Of a stretch of 64,000 nucleotides of DNA, positions 52,406-62,621 are shown piece by piece. Within the stretch, counting starts at the first letter, position 1; every line of letters begins with the position of its first letter. The notes under the pieces were generated by a model. That model was not told the origin of the DNA and did no database searches. It worked only from the letters and a program-made list of their open reading frames with translations. The translations under genes were made by a program, and so were the position numbers. Source of the stretch: Halictus rubicundus (Eukaryota; Arthropoda; Insecta; Hymenoptera; Halictidae); assembly GCF_050948215.1 (NCBI RefSeq), contig NW_027488622.1, forward strand, positions 256,501 through 320,500, read 5' to 3'.

Positions 52406-53462
52406 ATATTGTTGCAAAATATATTGGTGGAGAAAGATTAAATTTCGGCCAAAGAGGATCATACAGTGCAAGATGTGCTGCTGCTGTGATCCAGTATAAT
52501 ACGCAAGAAGTATTGTCTCGTCTACAACGGTCAATGAAAAGGGAGCCGCCTCTACTTTTAACACAGATGGAAGAACGCCACAGAAAGAAACGACAACTCG
52601 TGCAACAAGCCCAACAGAACAGCACGACGAGGAACACAAGAAAGCAGTTCCGCGCAAAACAAGATTTCGATTACGGACCAAATTCACAGAAGCCAGATAT
52701 GGACGAATGCATGTTCAATCTTCAAAAGCATAAGCATATGGAAATGCTAAGCGATTGGCAGAAAGATAGAGAGAACATTGAGCAAGAGACCATTGGACAG
52801 GCCAAGAACAGAAAGTGGCTGACGCACAAAACAAAACTTTTGACAGCGTCCAAGTTCCGTACCGTGTGCTACCGAAGGAAGACAACGCTGTGTTCAAAGT
52901 TAGTGCAGACATTGCTCTATCCACGCCTGCTAGACGTTTCTGCTGTAGCGTATGGAAAGCAGAATGAAGACCTAGCTCGCGAAGAATTATCAAGAAAGGA
53001 AAACGTCGAAATTAGACCATGTGGTCTTTTCATCGATGCATCGATTCCCTATTTGGGTGCATCACCAGATGGTGTAATCGATGATGACGGTGTTGTGGAG
53101 ATAAAGTGCCCACAAACTGCTGAAAATGTTACACCAGAAGAGACAATATCAACAATAAAAGCAGTAAGTAAAATATTTACAGACAGTACTGGCAGTGAAA
53201 TGAATAAAAGCCACGCGTACTTTTACCAAGTACAAGGGCAATTACGTATCACTGGCAGAAAGTACTGCCTCTTCTGCATATGGACGAGGAAAGGTGTCAA
53301 GTCCATTAAAGTTGAGAGAGAAGACGAATTTTGGCAACATAAAATGGAGCCAAAATTGTCGCGCTTTTATATAGATTGTATGCTGCCCGAAATAGTCGAC
53401 AGCAGATATAACAGAGGCATGCCCATTCGGGAGCCCGAATATATTATTGAAAGTACAGCAAA

Positions 53463-53568
53463 GGCTATAGCCGGTTTTGGGGGCCAAATCGGCCCCGGAA
53501 GGGATTTATATTCCTATTTGCGCCATTCGATAGCCTACCAAAAAAGATACCTTTCAGCCAAGGTTTAG
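53463..53568 (+). other. Chimeric 3' end of the Mutator-like frame
   Basis: The open frame of the nuclease domain runs on for about 35 codons inside the foldback arm (AIAGFGGQIGPG...LSAKV) before a stop. These residues are not part of the transposase family. The same sequence occurs inverted at 63031-63136. Confidence 0.6.
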
Positions 53569-54090
53569 CCCTATAGCTCATCTGTAAGGGTAGTTATAGA
53601 GGAAAAACGAAAATCCAGTTTTTGGCCCATTTTCCCCATTTAATGACAATTTAAAATTCTGAAAAAAATCTGACACATTTCGGACACTAAACCACATACT
53701 CTGAGTCGTTTTCAGATTTTTCCGTTGCAAACTCTGGCTGTAAAAATCGAAAAACACGAAAAAAAAATCGAAAAAATGCAGATTTCATATGGAAATCGAA
53801 GAGACACTAGAACAGAATTAATTTAGCAATAAGATATTGTCCTAAGTATTATGCTCAATTTTTTTCAAATTCCTGCGTTTGGTGCGCCATAGTGGGAAAA
53901 AATAAAAACCACTTTTTTCGGCGTTTTTTCCGTGAAAAACTAATTTATAATTATCGTAAAAATATATTATGTAATATTAAACATCCCTAAGTTCAGAGAA
54001 ACATCGTGCATACTTTAAAAATTGCGTAGTACAAAAAACAACAATTATACTATGCACGGTATATCCCAATATTTCGAAGGTACTTTCAAC

Positions 54091-54176
54091 GGCGCCGATT
54101 GGTGCAGTAGCTATGGTCTCCGACTGCGGAACCGCTGAAGACTTTTTGGACCAGGTTCGAATCCCGCACCGGACCA
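54091..54176 (+). tRNA. tRNA-like sequence, left arm
   Basis: A perfect B box (GGTTCGAATCC) and an end reading GGACCA follow a plausible D-arm/A-box region (GATTGGTGCAGTAGCTATGG). The acceptor ends do not pair as in a working tRNA. It is most likely a tRNA-derived SINE head or a decayed tRNA gene. The inverted copy is at 61629-61714. Confidence 0.4.
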
Positions 54177-54630
54177 ATGTTTTTTTTTCTTTAATCAGAT
54201 GTACGATTGTTGTTACGCTGTTGTAAAAACATTTTTTAACTATGTTTAAACTATTTTTTAATAATTTTCCGGAAAAATATTTTTGGAGTACTTTCGGCCT
54301 TTAGTCATCTATGGGCTGTATTACTTATCTACTTAACATTTTTTTACATGGAATAAGTGCATCGACTTGTCTATTAAATCTTTTATCTTTAGTCGGTATA
54401 TTACTTATTGTTAATAATAAATCTAGTGTTATATTGGGGTCGGGAAGTATTGTTGTATCCGTTTCTGTCAGGTAAAAATATTATTAGGGATATTATGAAA
54501 ACGAGGTTTATGCTTCGGACAACTATAAACATTGTTGTCTAGAAAAATTCCTGACGAAGGACATTTTTGATTCAGGACTTTGGGCATTTAACTGAAACAA
54601 TCGAGCCGTGGACAGTGCTTTATTGAAATC

Positions 54631-55987
54631 ATGCAGATCGTACTTCGAGATCCCAATGGCTTGAAAACTCTTATGAAACGGGGAGACCTTTGTATTGTAG
54701 ATCGCGGTTTTCGTGATGTTAAATCACACTTAGAAGAATCTGGGTTTCATGTTTTCATGCCTGCATTAAAAGGCAATCGTTCTCAACTAACTACTGAGGA
54801 GTCCAATTCATCTCGTAAAGTTACCAAAGTTCGCTGGGTTGTCGAGGCTATACATGGCATATTAGGGGAAAAATACCGGCTTTTACACAACCAACTCGAC
54901 AACAAACTTCTTCCTGCAGTCAAATCATATTTCAGGATTGCATGCTTCCTAAATAATAAGTTCGGTGTTGCGGATTCAGGCTGTGGAATTCGGTGCCTAT
55001 TGTCTAACCGGCGACCGCTATTTCATACGGTTTTTGTCGCGTATGTCAACACGCGGCAAGAGCGCGTGTCGCCGTTGCTCGACACCGCGTAGCAACCGTT
55101 TCAATTCTCATTGGCCGAATTTCACAGCTTGAATCCTTCAAATTTAGACAAACAAGGATCGTCCGATGTGCGAGCTCCAATCACGGTGCTCCACATTCGA
55201 CGGTCTTTGGTATTTGAGGCACCTGCGTATGCCTTCTCACTCTCTTAACGTTCTGAACGCTCATCAATCGCAAGGTATCGCTCTAGCACGTTTGCTCGTC
55301 TGTCCGCTCTCGTCTCGATAAGTAGAGATTCTCATCTCTCGCGCTCTGAGACTCTCGCGATTTCGCATCATTCGGTAGCAGTATTCTCGCGATCTCCCGA
55401 GCCGCGTAACGTGCACTCTGCTTCGCGTCAAGATTTCCGGCGTCCGCGTAGAAGATTTCCGTCTCGCGGCGGCACGCGTTTCGTGCCGCTCAAGATTTCC
55501 TCTTCGCGATCCGACGGCAGAAGTTGCACGTGCAAGATCTCCGTACGTTCGCCGGCTCGCGATTCTCGTTCGCGCGTTCTTTCTCGCGCTCTCGAGTGCC
55601 TCGCACCTCGTGCGTCGTACAAGCGAGTGAAATAAAGTGCATTTTCCCAAAGGACAAAGGTTTAATTCTCCCGTCTCTCCTTGCCTCCTCGCGCGCTCAT
55701 TTCTGAGTGGTCCCGGCCCCCCGGCGACTCCGACCTTCGGTCGACGCCAAACATTCGGCAAAAGACTAAATTCTAATGTCACACTTTTCGATGACATAAC
55801 TGACAGGATATTGAGTGAAGATAAAGTAATAAATAGTTTAGCACAACAAGTGGAAGCGCAACACTGGAACCGCAGAAAAGCGCCGTCCAAAAACGTATCT
55901 TCCACCGATATTTTTGATTTTCCGGAAAAAAGTATTGTTGTGAATGTGCTAATGGCAATCGCACTATTGGATGTTGCTCACATGTAG
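54631..55987 (+). pseudogene. ISL2EU-type DDE transposase, C-terminal part, split by LTR
   Basis: The frame starts at MQIVLRD and holds LMKRGDLCIVDRGFRD (with a catalytic Asp), MPALKGNRSQLTTEE and VRWVVEAIHGILGEKYRLL (catalytic Glu), then YFRIACFLNNKFG. A solo LTR (54966-55753, duplication TTCGG) interrupts it, and the frame resumes at 55754 with KRLNSNVTLFDDI and ends at 55987. The N-terminus, including the first catalytic Asp and any THAP domain, is missing; 54358-54630 carries no clear coding sequence. It is inactive. Confidence 0.82.
54966..55753 (+). repeat. Solo LTR (788 bp) in the ISL2EU transposase
   Basis: The sequence runs from TGTTGCGGATTCAGGCTGTG to GACGCCAAACA, with duplication TTCGG at 54961-54965 and 55754-55758. 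AATAAA near 55632 is the likely poly(A) signal. GC-rich, repetitive CTCGCG words fill the middle. A sister copy in the opposite orientation lies at 61833-62621. Confidence 0.92.
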
Positions 55988-56574
55988 CTGCTATCATTTA
56001 TTACTTATCTTATGCTCGATACGACACGGAAACAGTTTGGCCAGCAGAGATACTCACTAGAATTTTCAATAATGACTAAATAACACCGACAATTGACGAA
56101 GATAGCGACGAAGACCGAAAACGCCATACATGATTCCACCGCACACCAATCCACCTACAATTATTACATATAAGTATTCCTAATAATACTTCATGTATAT
56201 ATAATCCCTATTGCTGACTTCCGTTTCCGGTCGCATGAGTAATTGAGGTGCGAAAGAGAGTGTACGGAAAGCTAGGGTGAAAGTGTTGAGAGAAAGAGGT
56301 GTGTGGGGAGAAAGTGTGTGGAGAAGGGTGTCTTGAGGTTAGGGTCAGGTGTTAGAGAAAGGGATAAGGGCGGGGAAGTGAGATAGAGAGCATTGGTGGA
56401 AGGATAAAGTGAGTGAGAGAGAGGTTAGGTCCGGGTGACGGTAGAGGGGAGTGCGCAGGATTACATCTGGAAGGAGTGGAAGGTGGCGCGATCTAGCGGG
56501 AGAAGAATAACTTAAGGAGGCGGGAAATTTGAAAAGGGAGACAATTACAAACTAGGAAAGGAAGAGTAGGAAGG

Positions 56575-57576
56575 ATGATGAAGGATGAGAGGTTAGAACG
56601 GTGGTTTAGTCTAGATAATTTGGAGAATGTGGAAAGTGTGGGGAAAAAGAGGGGCAGAGAGGAATTGTTAGGAGAGGGGAGGGACGAAAGAGGAATGTTT
56701 AAAAGAAGTGACAAAACAAAAAGATCGCCAGAGAAGGGAAAGGAGGAGGAGGGGACAGAAGTTAGGAAGATAGAGGAAGTAATAAGAGGGCTAATAGGGG
56801 AAGTCGAGAGGATGAAGGAAAGGTTGAGGGAGGAAGGGGAAAGGTGGATGGAGGAGTGGAGGAATGAAAGGGAGAGTTGGAGGGAAGAAAGGAAGGAAGA
56901 GAGAAAGGAGGAGGAAAAAAGATGGGAAAGGATAGAAAAATGGTTAGAAAAAATAGAAGGAAGGGTAGGGGAGATAGAAAGAAGGGAAGAGGAAGAGGAA
57001 GAGAGGAATAAAGGGGGACAAGGAGGGATAGGGAGGGAAATGTTAGAGGAAAATAAGAGAAGAATTAGGAGAATAGAGGTATTACAAGATAGGAAGGAAA
57101 GGGAAGAGAAGCGGAAGAACATAATAATAAAAAAGATACAGTTAGAGGGGAAGAATGTGAAGGAGGAAGTAAAAAGGGTGTGGGAATTAGTGGGGGTGAA
57201 GGAAGAGGGGATAGAAGAAGTAAGGAAGATAGGGAAAGAAGGAAAAGATGGGTGTGGAATGGTGCTAGTTAAAATGGCGAATTTAGAACAGAAAAGGATA
57301 GTAATGGACAGAAGGAGGTTACTAAAGGGAAGGAAAGAATGGCTGGACGATGATTTAACAGAGGAAGAAAGGAGAGCAAAATGGAAAATAGAAAGGGAAG
57401 CGGAGAAAGAAAGAGAGAAGGGAATGCATATACAGGTAGGGTACATGAGAATGTGGGTCAATGGAAGAATGAAGAGATGGAATGAGATAGAGGAAGTGTG
57501 GTATGGAGAACAGGGAAACGGGAAGAGGGAGAAGGGAGAGGAGGGGGAAAGAGGGGGAAAGCAAGGTACAAAATAA
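56575..57576 (+). CDS. LINE ORF1: coiled-coil, RRM-type RNA-binding protein
   Basis: The frame has 333 residues and is intact. The N-terminal region is charged. Residues about 65-150 form a long Glu/Arg/Lys-rich coiled coil (for example EVERMKERLREEGERW). Residues about 175-290 resemble the RRM plus C-terminal domain of L1-type ORF1 proteins (RKNIIIKKI, GCGMVLVKMANLEQK, LDDDLTEEERRAKWK). Such proteins trimerise and coat the LINE RNA. No zinc knuckles are present. It overlaps the ORF2 start by about 80 bp in another frame. Confidence 0.8.
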   Translation: MMKDERLERWFSLDNLENVESVGKKRGREELLGEGRDERGMFKRSDKTKRSPEKGKEEEGTEVRKIEEVIRGLIGEVERMKERLREEGERWMEEWRNERESWREERKEERKEEEKRWERIEKWLEKIEGRVGEIERREEEEEERNKGGQGGIGREMLEENKRRIRRIEVLQDRKEREEKRKNIIIKKIQLEGKNVKEEVKRVWELVGVKEEGIEEVRKIGKEGKDGCGMVLVKMANLEQKRIVMDRRRLLKGRKEWLDDDLTEEERRAKWKIEREAEKEREKGMHIQVGYMRMWVNGRMKRWNEIEEVWYGEQGNGKREKGEEGERGGKQGTK

Positions 57577-60500
57577 CTTTCTGGAATGTGGCAGGATTAA
57601 GGAATAAGGACACGGAATTCTGGAAAGGGTTAGAGGGCTGGGACATAATAGTATTAATGGAAACGTTGATAGAGGAAAGGGGGTGGGGCGGGGTAAGGAG
57701 AATGTTGGAATGTGAGCTTTTCATACTCTGTGCCGTGACAATAGCCAATGAGAAGGCGCCCACCGATTTGATTAATCGGTGTGCTCTCTTCGTTGCTTTT
57801 TGTTGTTACGAGGCTACCGATGTTCGTTTTGCGATGCCACCGATGCTCAGTTGAAACTCTGACCAGGCAACCGACACGACGTGATGCTACTCTATTTAAC
57901 ACCTTTTTTTGTAAAGCGGAAAATAAACCACATTATTAAAATATAAACGCGTTATTTTCAATAGAGAAGGCTACCAAAGGGGTACATATGGGAAACGCAG
58001 TGGGCAAGAAGAGTAGAAAAAAGGGGAAGGGCAATGGGGGGTATGCTAATAGGAGTAAGGAAAGAGATCGAGAGGGAAAGGGAGGAGGGAGGAGATGAAG
58101 AAGGTATAATGACGGTAAGGGTGAAGATAGGCGAGAAATGGTGGAGGGTGGTAGGGGTTTACGTAAACGGAGATCTGGAAAGAAAGTTGGAAAAAATGGG
58201 GCAATGGACAGAAGAAAGAGGCATCCGGGAAAGAGTAATTATAGGGGGGGACTTCAATACTAGGACGGGAAGAGAAGGGGGGAAGTGGGAGAGGAGGAAG
58301 AGGGGGAGAGAGGGGAAGGGAGTAGAAAGTCGAAGGATGAGAAAATAAACGTAGAAGGGAGGAGACTGATCAGATATCTAGGAGAGAGAGGATGGGGGAT
58401 ATTAAACGGTAGCATTAAAGGAGACGAGGCGGGAGAGTGGACATATGTAGGGGGGAGGGGGAACTCAGTAATAGACTATATTATAGGGAATGAGCAAACA
58501 AGGGAAGAGGTGGAAAGGGTGGAAATAGGGGAACAGATTGATTCAGATCACATGCCAGTGACGGTTTGGATAGAAGGAGTGAAAAGAGGGGATATTAAAA
58601 AGGAGGAAAGAGGGAAAGGAAGGGGGAATAAGGGGGGTCGCTGGTCAGAGGAAGAAATAAAGGGTTTCAAAGAAAGATTTGGGGCCTTTAGGGGAGGAGA
58701 GGAAGGAGTGGAGGAAGAGTGGAAAAGATTGAAGAAAATAATAGGAGAGGCGTTGGAGACGATGGGGAAGAAAGAGAGAAAAAGGAGGGGCGGATGGTGG
58801 GACGAGGAGTGTAGGGAAGGGAAAAGGAAAGTGAGAGAGGAACTAAGGGGATGGAGGAAGAAGGGAAGGGAGGGTAAGAAATTTAAGGAAGAGAAGAGAA
58901 GATATAAGGAGTTATGCGAAGAGAAGAAGAAGATAGAGAGAGAGAAATGGGAAAGGATGGTGGAAGGACTAAAAAATGAGAGTCAGATATGGAAAGTGGT
59001 GAATATGGAAAGGAAGGGGGGAGCGAGGATAGACGAAAGGATAAAGATGAAACAGTGGGACGAATATTTTAAAAAAGTATTAGGAGGAGTAGATAGGTGG
59101 GAAGGAAAGGAAGGGGTGGGTAGAAGTGAGAGGGATGGGGAGAGGAAGCTAGATAAGTCGGAGGTCAGCAGGGTGATTAGGGGTTTGAAGGAAGGGAAAG
59201 CTGCCGGGGGGGGGGTATACCGAATGAAGTATGGAAATATGGAGGGAATGAGGTGGAAGAATGGTTATGGAGAGTCTGTGACAAGGTTTGGAGGGGGGAG
59301 GGATGGCCGGAAGACTGGAAGGAAGGGATAGTGGTGCCAATAGCCAAAAAGGGAGACAATAGTAAGGTGGAGAACTACAGATGTATAACGCTCACACAGA
59401 CAGCGTATAAAATATACGCGGCGGTATTGGCGGAGAGGATGAGAGAGGAGATAGAGAGAAAAGGGTTACTACCAGACAGTCAGGCAGGTTTTAGGAAGGG
59501 GATGGGGTGTATAGACAATGTGTACGTGTTAAATTATTTGATTAATAGACAGGTTAGAAAGAAAACAAAAAACAGGGGGTTGATTATTATGTTCATAGAT
59601 TTAAAAGCGGCCTTTGACTCGGTAGACAGGGAGGTGCTAATGAGGGCAATGAGGAGGAGGGGGGTAAGGGAAGGACTAGTGGAGAGGTGCGAGGAGCTGA
59701 TGAAGGAGACGAAAAGTAAAGTCAGAGTGGGGGAGGAAGAAAGTAAATGCTTCTGGACGGTAAGGGGAGTGAGGCAAGGGTGCCCACTAAGCCCACTACT
59801 ATTTACGTTACTAATGGCAGATGTAGATGAAGAGTTGGAGAGGGGTGGATGGGGGGGGGGGGTAAAAGTAGGAGGGAAGAAAATTTATACGCTAGCGTAC
59901 GCTGATGACATAGCGATGCTGGCGGAGGATGAGGAGGGGATGAGAGGGATGATGGGTAAGATGGAGAGGTACCTGGATGAGAAAAAGCTGCAGTTAAACG
60001 CGGAGAAATCTAAAATAATGAGATGTAGGAAAGGCGGGGGGAGATGGAAAAAGATGAAGTGGAGGTGGAAGGACAGGGAGGTTGACGAAGTAAGGGAGTA
60101 CAAGTACCTGGGATACGTGATAGCGAGGAATGGTGGGCAGGAAGCGCAAGTGGAGGAAAGAGTGAGGAAAGGAGCAGCAATAATGGGGAAGGTGTGGGGG
60201 ATAGGAAAAAGGAGGTTTGGCAAAGATTGGGGTAGGAGAGTATGGCTTTTTGACAAATTGGTATGGTCGGTAATAAGTTATGGGGTGGAAATTTGGGGAT
60301 GGAAAGAGAGGGAAGGCATGGAAAAGCTGCAGGAGAGATATCTAAGGTGGGTCCTGGGAGTGGAAAGGACAACGCCGGGATACATGGTGAGGGAGGAAAT
60401 GCAAAGGGAATTATTGAGGGGAAAGGCAGGACTGAGGGCGTGGGGATACGAGAAAGAATTAGCGGAAGGGAAAGGGGGAAAGCTGGCACGATTATGTTGG

Positions 60501-61088
60501 GAAGAAATAAGAAGAAGGGATAGGGTGGGAGGGGTAAGAGATGGGTGGGAAAAGGAGAGGTGGGAGTTCTTTAAGGAGAGGGGATGGTCGGGTGAGATAA
60601 TAAATGAAATGATTGAGGAAAGAAGGGAGAGAATGAGCGAGGAAATAATTAAAAAGGAAAAGGAAAGACAAACAAAGGGAAGGAGGAGTAAGATAGAGGA
60701 GTCAAAGTCAAACAAGTGGTATGGGATGGTGAAAGGGGAGGGACTGCCGGGGTACCTTAAGAAAGGATGGGGGGAAAGTAGATGGAAAAGAGTGGCGAGA
60801 TTTAGGTTAGGATGACAGATGAGGGGAGAGTGGTATTGGATGAATGAGGAGCAGAAAGCGTGCAGAGTGTGCGGATGGGAGAATGAGACGTGGGAGCATG
60901 TGTGGGAAGTATGCATGAGAATGGATGAGGAAAAAGGGTGGCAGGAGAGAATGTGGGAGGTGTTGGAAGATGAGGGAGGAGGTGAGGAATGGATGAGAAG
61001 GGTGGAAGAGTGGAGAGAGGGGAGAAAGGAAAAGAGAGGAGTGGGAGATGAGCGAATGGAAGGGGAGGTCCAAAGGGTAGGGGGGTAA
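57498..61088 (+). pseudogene. LINE ORF2: endonuclease-reverse transcriptase, damaged
   Basis: The endonuclease begins ITFWNVAGLRNK and contains METLIEERGW, GDFNTRTG and SDHMPVTV. The RT contains PIAKKGD, YRCITLT, QAGFRKG, FIDLKAAFDSVDRE, GVRQGCPLSPLLF and YADDIAML, then KYLGYVI. A C-terminal CCHC-type motif follows (CRVCGWENETWEHVWEVC). Lesions are a solo LTR (57703-57963) between VRR and LPKGY, a frameshift near 58290, a G-run frameshift near 59210, and a TGA at 60813-60815. Without the LTR and one duplication the frame is restored at that site. Confidence 0.88.
57703..57963. repeat. Solo LTR (261 bp) in the LINE ORF2
   Basis: The sequence runs from TGTTGGAATGTGAGC to TATTTTCAATA, with duplication GAGAA at 57698-57702 and 57964-57968. 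It contains AATAAA near 57923. The 3' end is TA instead of CA, perhaps a mutation. In-frame restoration of the endonuclease supports the borders. Confidence 0.8.
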
Positions 61089-61628
61089 ATGTAAGACTAG
61101 CAATATAAGGTCGTTTGTATATACAATTCTCTCTCTGTGTCTCTACATAGTTCATAAGCATGGTTAAGTATAAGCTATGTATAAGCTAGGTTAAGTCATA
61201 AATATAAGGTCTATTGTAAATAAACTCTCTCTTTTCTCGCTATATAGTATATAAGTCTAGTTTAAGCTAAGTATAAGTATAAGTTAGGTTAAGTTAGATT
61301 AAGATAGATAAGGTCTAAGTTAGAGTAAGCGAAGATGGAAAGACGGCGATAGAAGGAGGTGGTGTAAGGGAAAAGGAATTGTAACCCTTAGAGGAGGCAA
61401 AATAAAAGTATATATATATATATAATCCCTATTTCCATTTAAAGAAATGTTAAGTAGATAAGTAATACATCCCATAGATGACTAAAGGCCGAAAGTACTC
61501 CAAAAATATTTTTCCGGAAAATTATTAAAAAATAGTTTAAACATAGTTAAAAAATGTTTTTACAACAGCGTAACAACAATCGTACGGTTAGAAATCGAAA
61601 AAACATCTGATTAAAGAAAAAAAAACAT

Positions 61629-61714
61629 TGGTCCGGTGCGGGATTCGAACCTGGTCCAAAAAGTCTTCAGCGGTTCCGCAGTCGGAGACCATAGCTACTG
61701 CACCAATCGGCGCC
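61629..61714 (-). tRNA. tRNA-like sequence, right arm
   Basis: This is the inverted copy of 54091-54176, almost identical over the 86 bp, with the same B box and GGACCA end. It is not a functional tRNA by pairing. Confidence 0.4.
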
Positions 61715-61832
61715 GTTGAAAGCACCTTCAAAATATTGGGATATACCGTGCATAGTATAATTGTTGTTTTTTGTACGACGCAATTTTTAAAGTATGCACG
61801 ATGTTTCTCTGAACTTAGGGATGTTTAATATT

Positions 61833-62621
61833 TGTTTGGCGTCGACCGAAGGTCGGAGTCGCCGGGGGGCCGGGACCACTCAGAAATGAGCGCGCGAGGA
61901 GGCAAGGAGAGACGGGAGAATTAAACCCTTGTCCTTCGGGAAAATGCACTTTATTTTACTCGGTTGCACGGCGCACGAGGTGCGAGGCACTCGAGGGCGC
62001 GAGAGAGAACGCGCGCACGAGAATCGCGAGCCGGCGAACGTACGGAGATCTTGCGCGTGCAAACTTCTGCCGTCGGATCGCGAAGAGGAAATCTTGAGCG
62101 GCACGAAAAGCGTGCCGCCGCGAGACGGAGATCTTCTACGCGGACGCCGGAAATCTTGTCGCGAAACAGAGTGCACGTAACGCGGCGCGGGAGATCGCGA
62201 GAATACTGCTCCCGAATGATGCGAAATCGCGAGAGTCTCAGAGCGCGAGAGATGAGAATCTCTAACTATCGCGACGAGAGCGGACAGACGAGCAAACGTG
62301 CTAGAGCGATACCTTGCGATTGATGAGCGTTCAGAACGTTAAGAGAGTGAGAAGGCATACGCAGGTGCCTTAAATAACAAAGACCGTCGAATGTGGAGCA
62401 CCGTGATTGGAGCTCGAACATCGGACGATCCTTGTTTGTCTCAATTTGAAGGATTCAAGCTGTGAAATTCGGCCAATGAGAATTGAAACGGTTGCTACGC
62501 GGTGTCGAGCAACGGCGACACGCGCTCTTGCCGCGTGTTGACATACGCGACAAAAACCGTATGAAATAGCGGTCGCCAGTTCGACAATAGGCACCGAATT
62601 CCACAGCTTGAATCCTGAACA
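61833..62621 (-). repeat. Solo LTR (789 bp) in the foldback right arm
   Basis: This is the same family as 54966-55753 in opposite orientation. The duplication is ATATT (61828-61832, 62622-62626). It splits the right arm between the tRNA-like part and the outer part. Identity with its sister is high by eye, so both are young relative to the arms. Confidence 0.92.

Larger units (their letters stand above)
49401..53462 (+). pseudogene. Mutator-like transposase fused to a YqaJ-type nuclease
   Basis: The ATG at 49401 follows a good acceptor (TTCTGTTTACAG). An acidic, Ser-rich N-terminus leads to VDVHHMFQEMKRI and a CMMCNY motif, then transposase motifs ADGSWMKRS (first Asp), LFIGVRNKICSIC, ACFKN, MESDAI and ADGDSSVYKKI (second Asp). 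From about 52430 the YqaJ-like domain follows: TASKFRTVCYRR, LGASPDGVID and VVEIKCPQ, the PD-(D/E)xK core. Lesions are frameshifts near 51020, 51345 and 51450, a TAG at 51858-51860, a solo LTR (50002-50740), a TRIM (51876-52405) and a foldback insertion at 53463. Insertions aside, the gene is about 3 kb. The family is animal Mutator (PF20700-like); its own TIRs were not found. Confidence 0.8.
56214..61416 (+). mobile_element. LINE with L1-like ORF1, purine-rich
   Basis: The insertion is flanked by the 17-bp duplication TATATATAATCCCTATT (56197-56213, 61417-61433). The order is a 5'UTR, ORF1 (56575-57576), ORF2 (57498-61088 with lesions) and a 3'UTR of about 320 bp ending in AATAAAAG plus (TA)n. 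A solo LTR lies in the endonuclease part. The coding strand is extremely rich in A and G. ORF1 has a coiled coil and an RRM-like domain in place of zinc knuckles, so it is a different LINE group from A, B and J3. Confidence 0.88.
54313..61473. mobile_element. ISL2EU-type DNA transposon (nested)
   Basis: The left terminus GGGCTGTATTACTTATCTAC and the right terminus (reverse complement GGGATGTATTACTTATCTAC) extend as TIRs of about 45 bp and are flanked by AT on both sides (54311-54312, 61474-61475), the 2-bp duplication known for ISL2EU. A DDE transposase remnant lies inside (54631-55987). The rest is the LINE at 56214-61416. Confidence 0.7.

Noticed and set aside
49401..53568. Viral recombinase gene from an integrated DNA virus (YqaJ domain)
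   Set aside because: The domain is fused behind Mutator-type transposase blocks, with no neighbouring viral genes.
54091..54176. Functional tRNA gene
   Set aside because: The B box is perfect, but the acceptor strands do not pair, and it occurs as an inverted copy inside foldback arms. It is kept only as tRNA-like.
56493..57461. Long minus-strand frame (322 codons) rich in Ser, Leu and Phe
   Set aside because: It is the complement of the purine-rich LINE ORF1. The lack of stops follows from composition.
60278..60916. Minus-strand frame of 212 codons
   Set aside because: It is antisense to LINE ORF2 and has the same composition artefact.
61929..62323. Arg-rich frames in the GC-rich block, also at 55264-55905
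   Set aside because: They lie inside the two solo LTRs, lack a domain and reflect CGCG-rich repeats.
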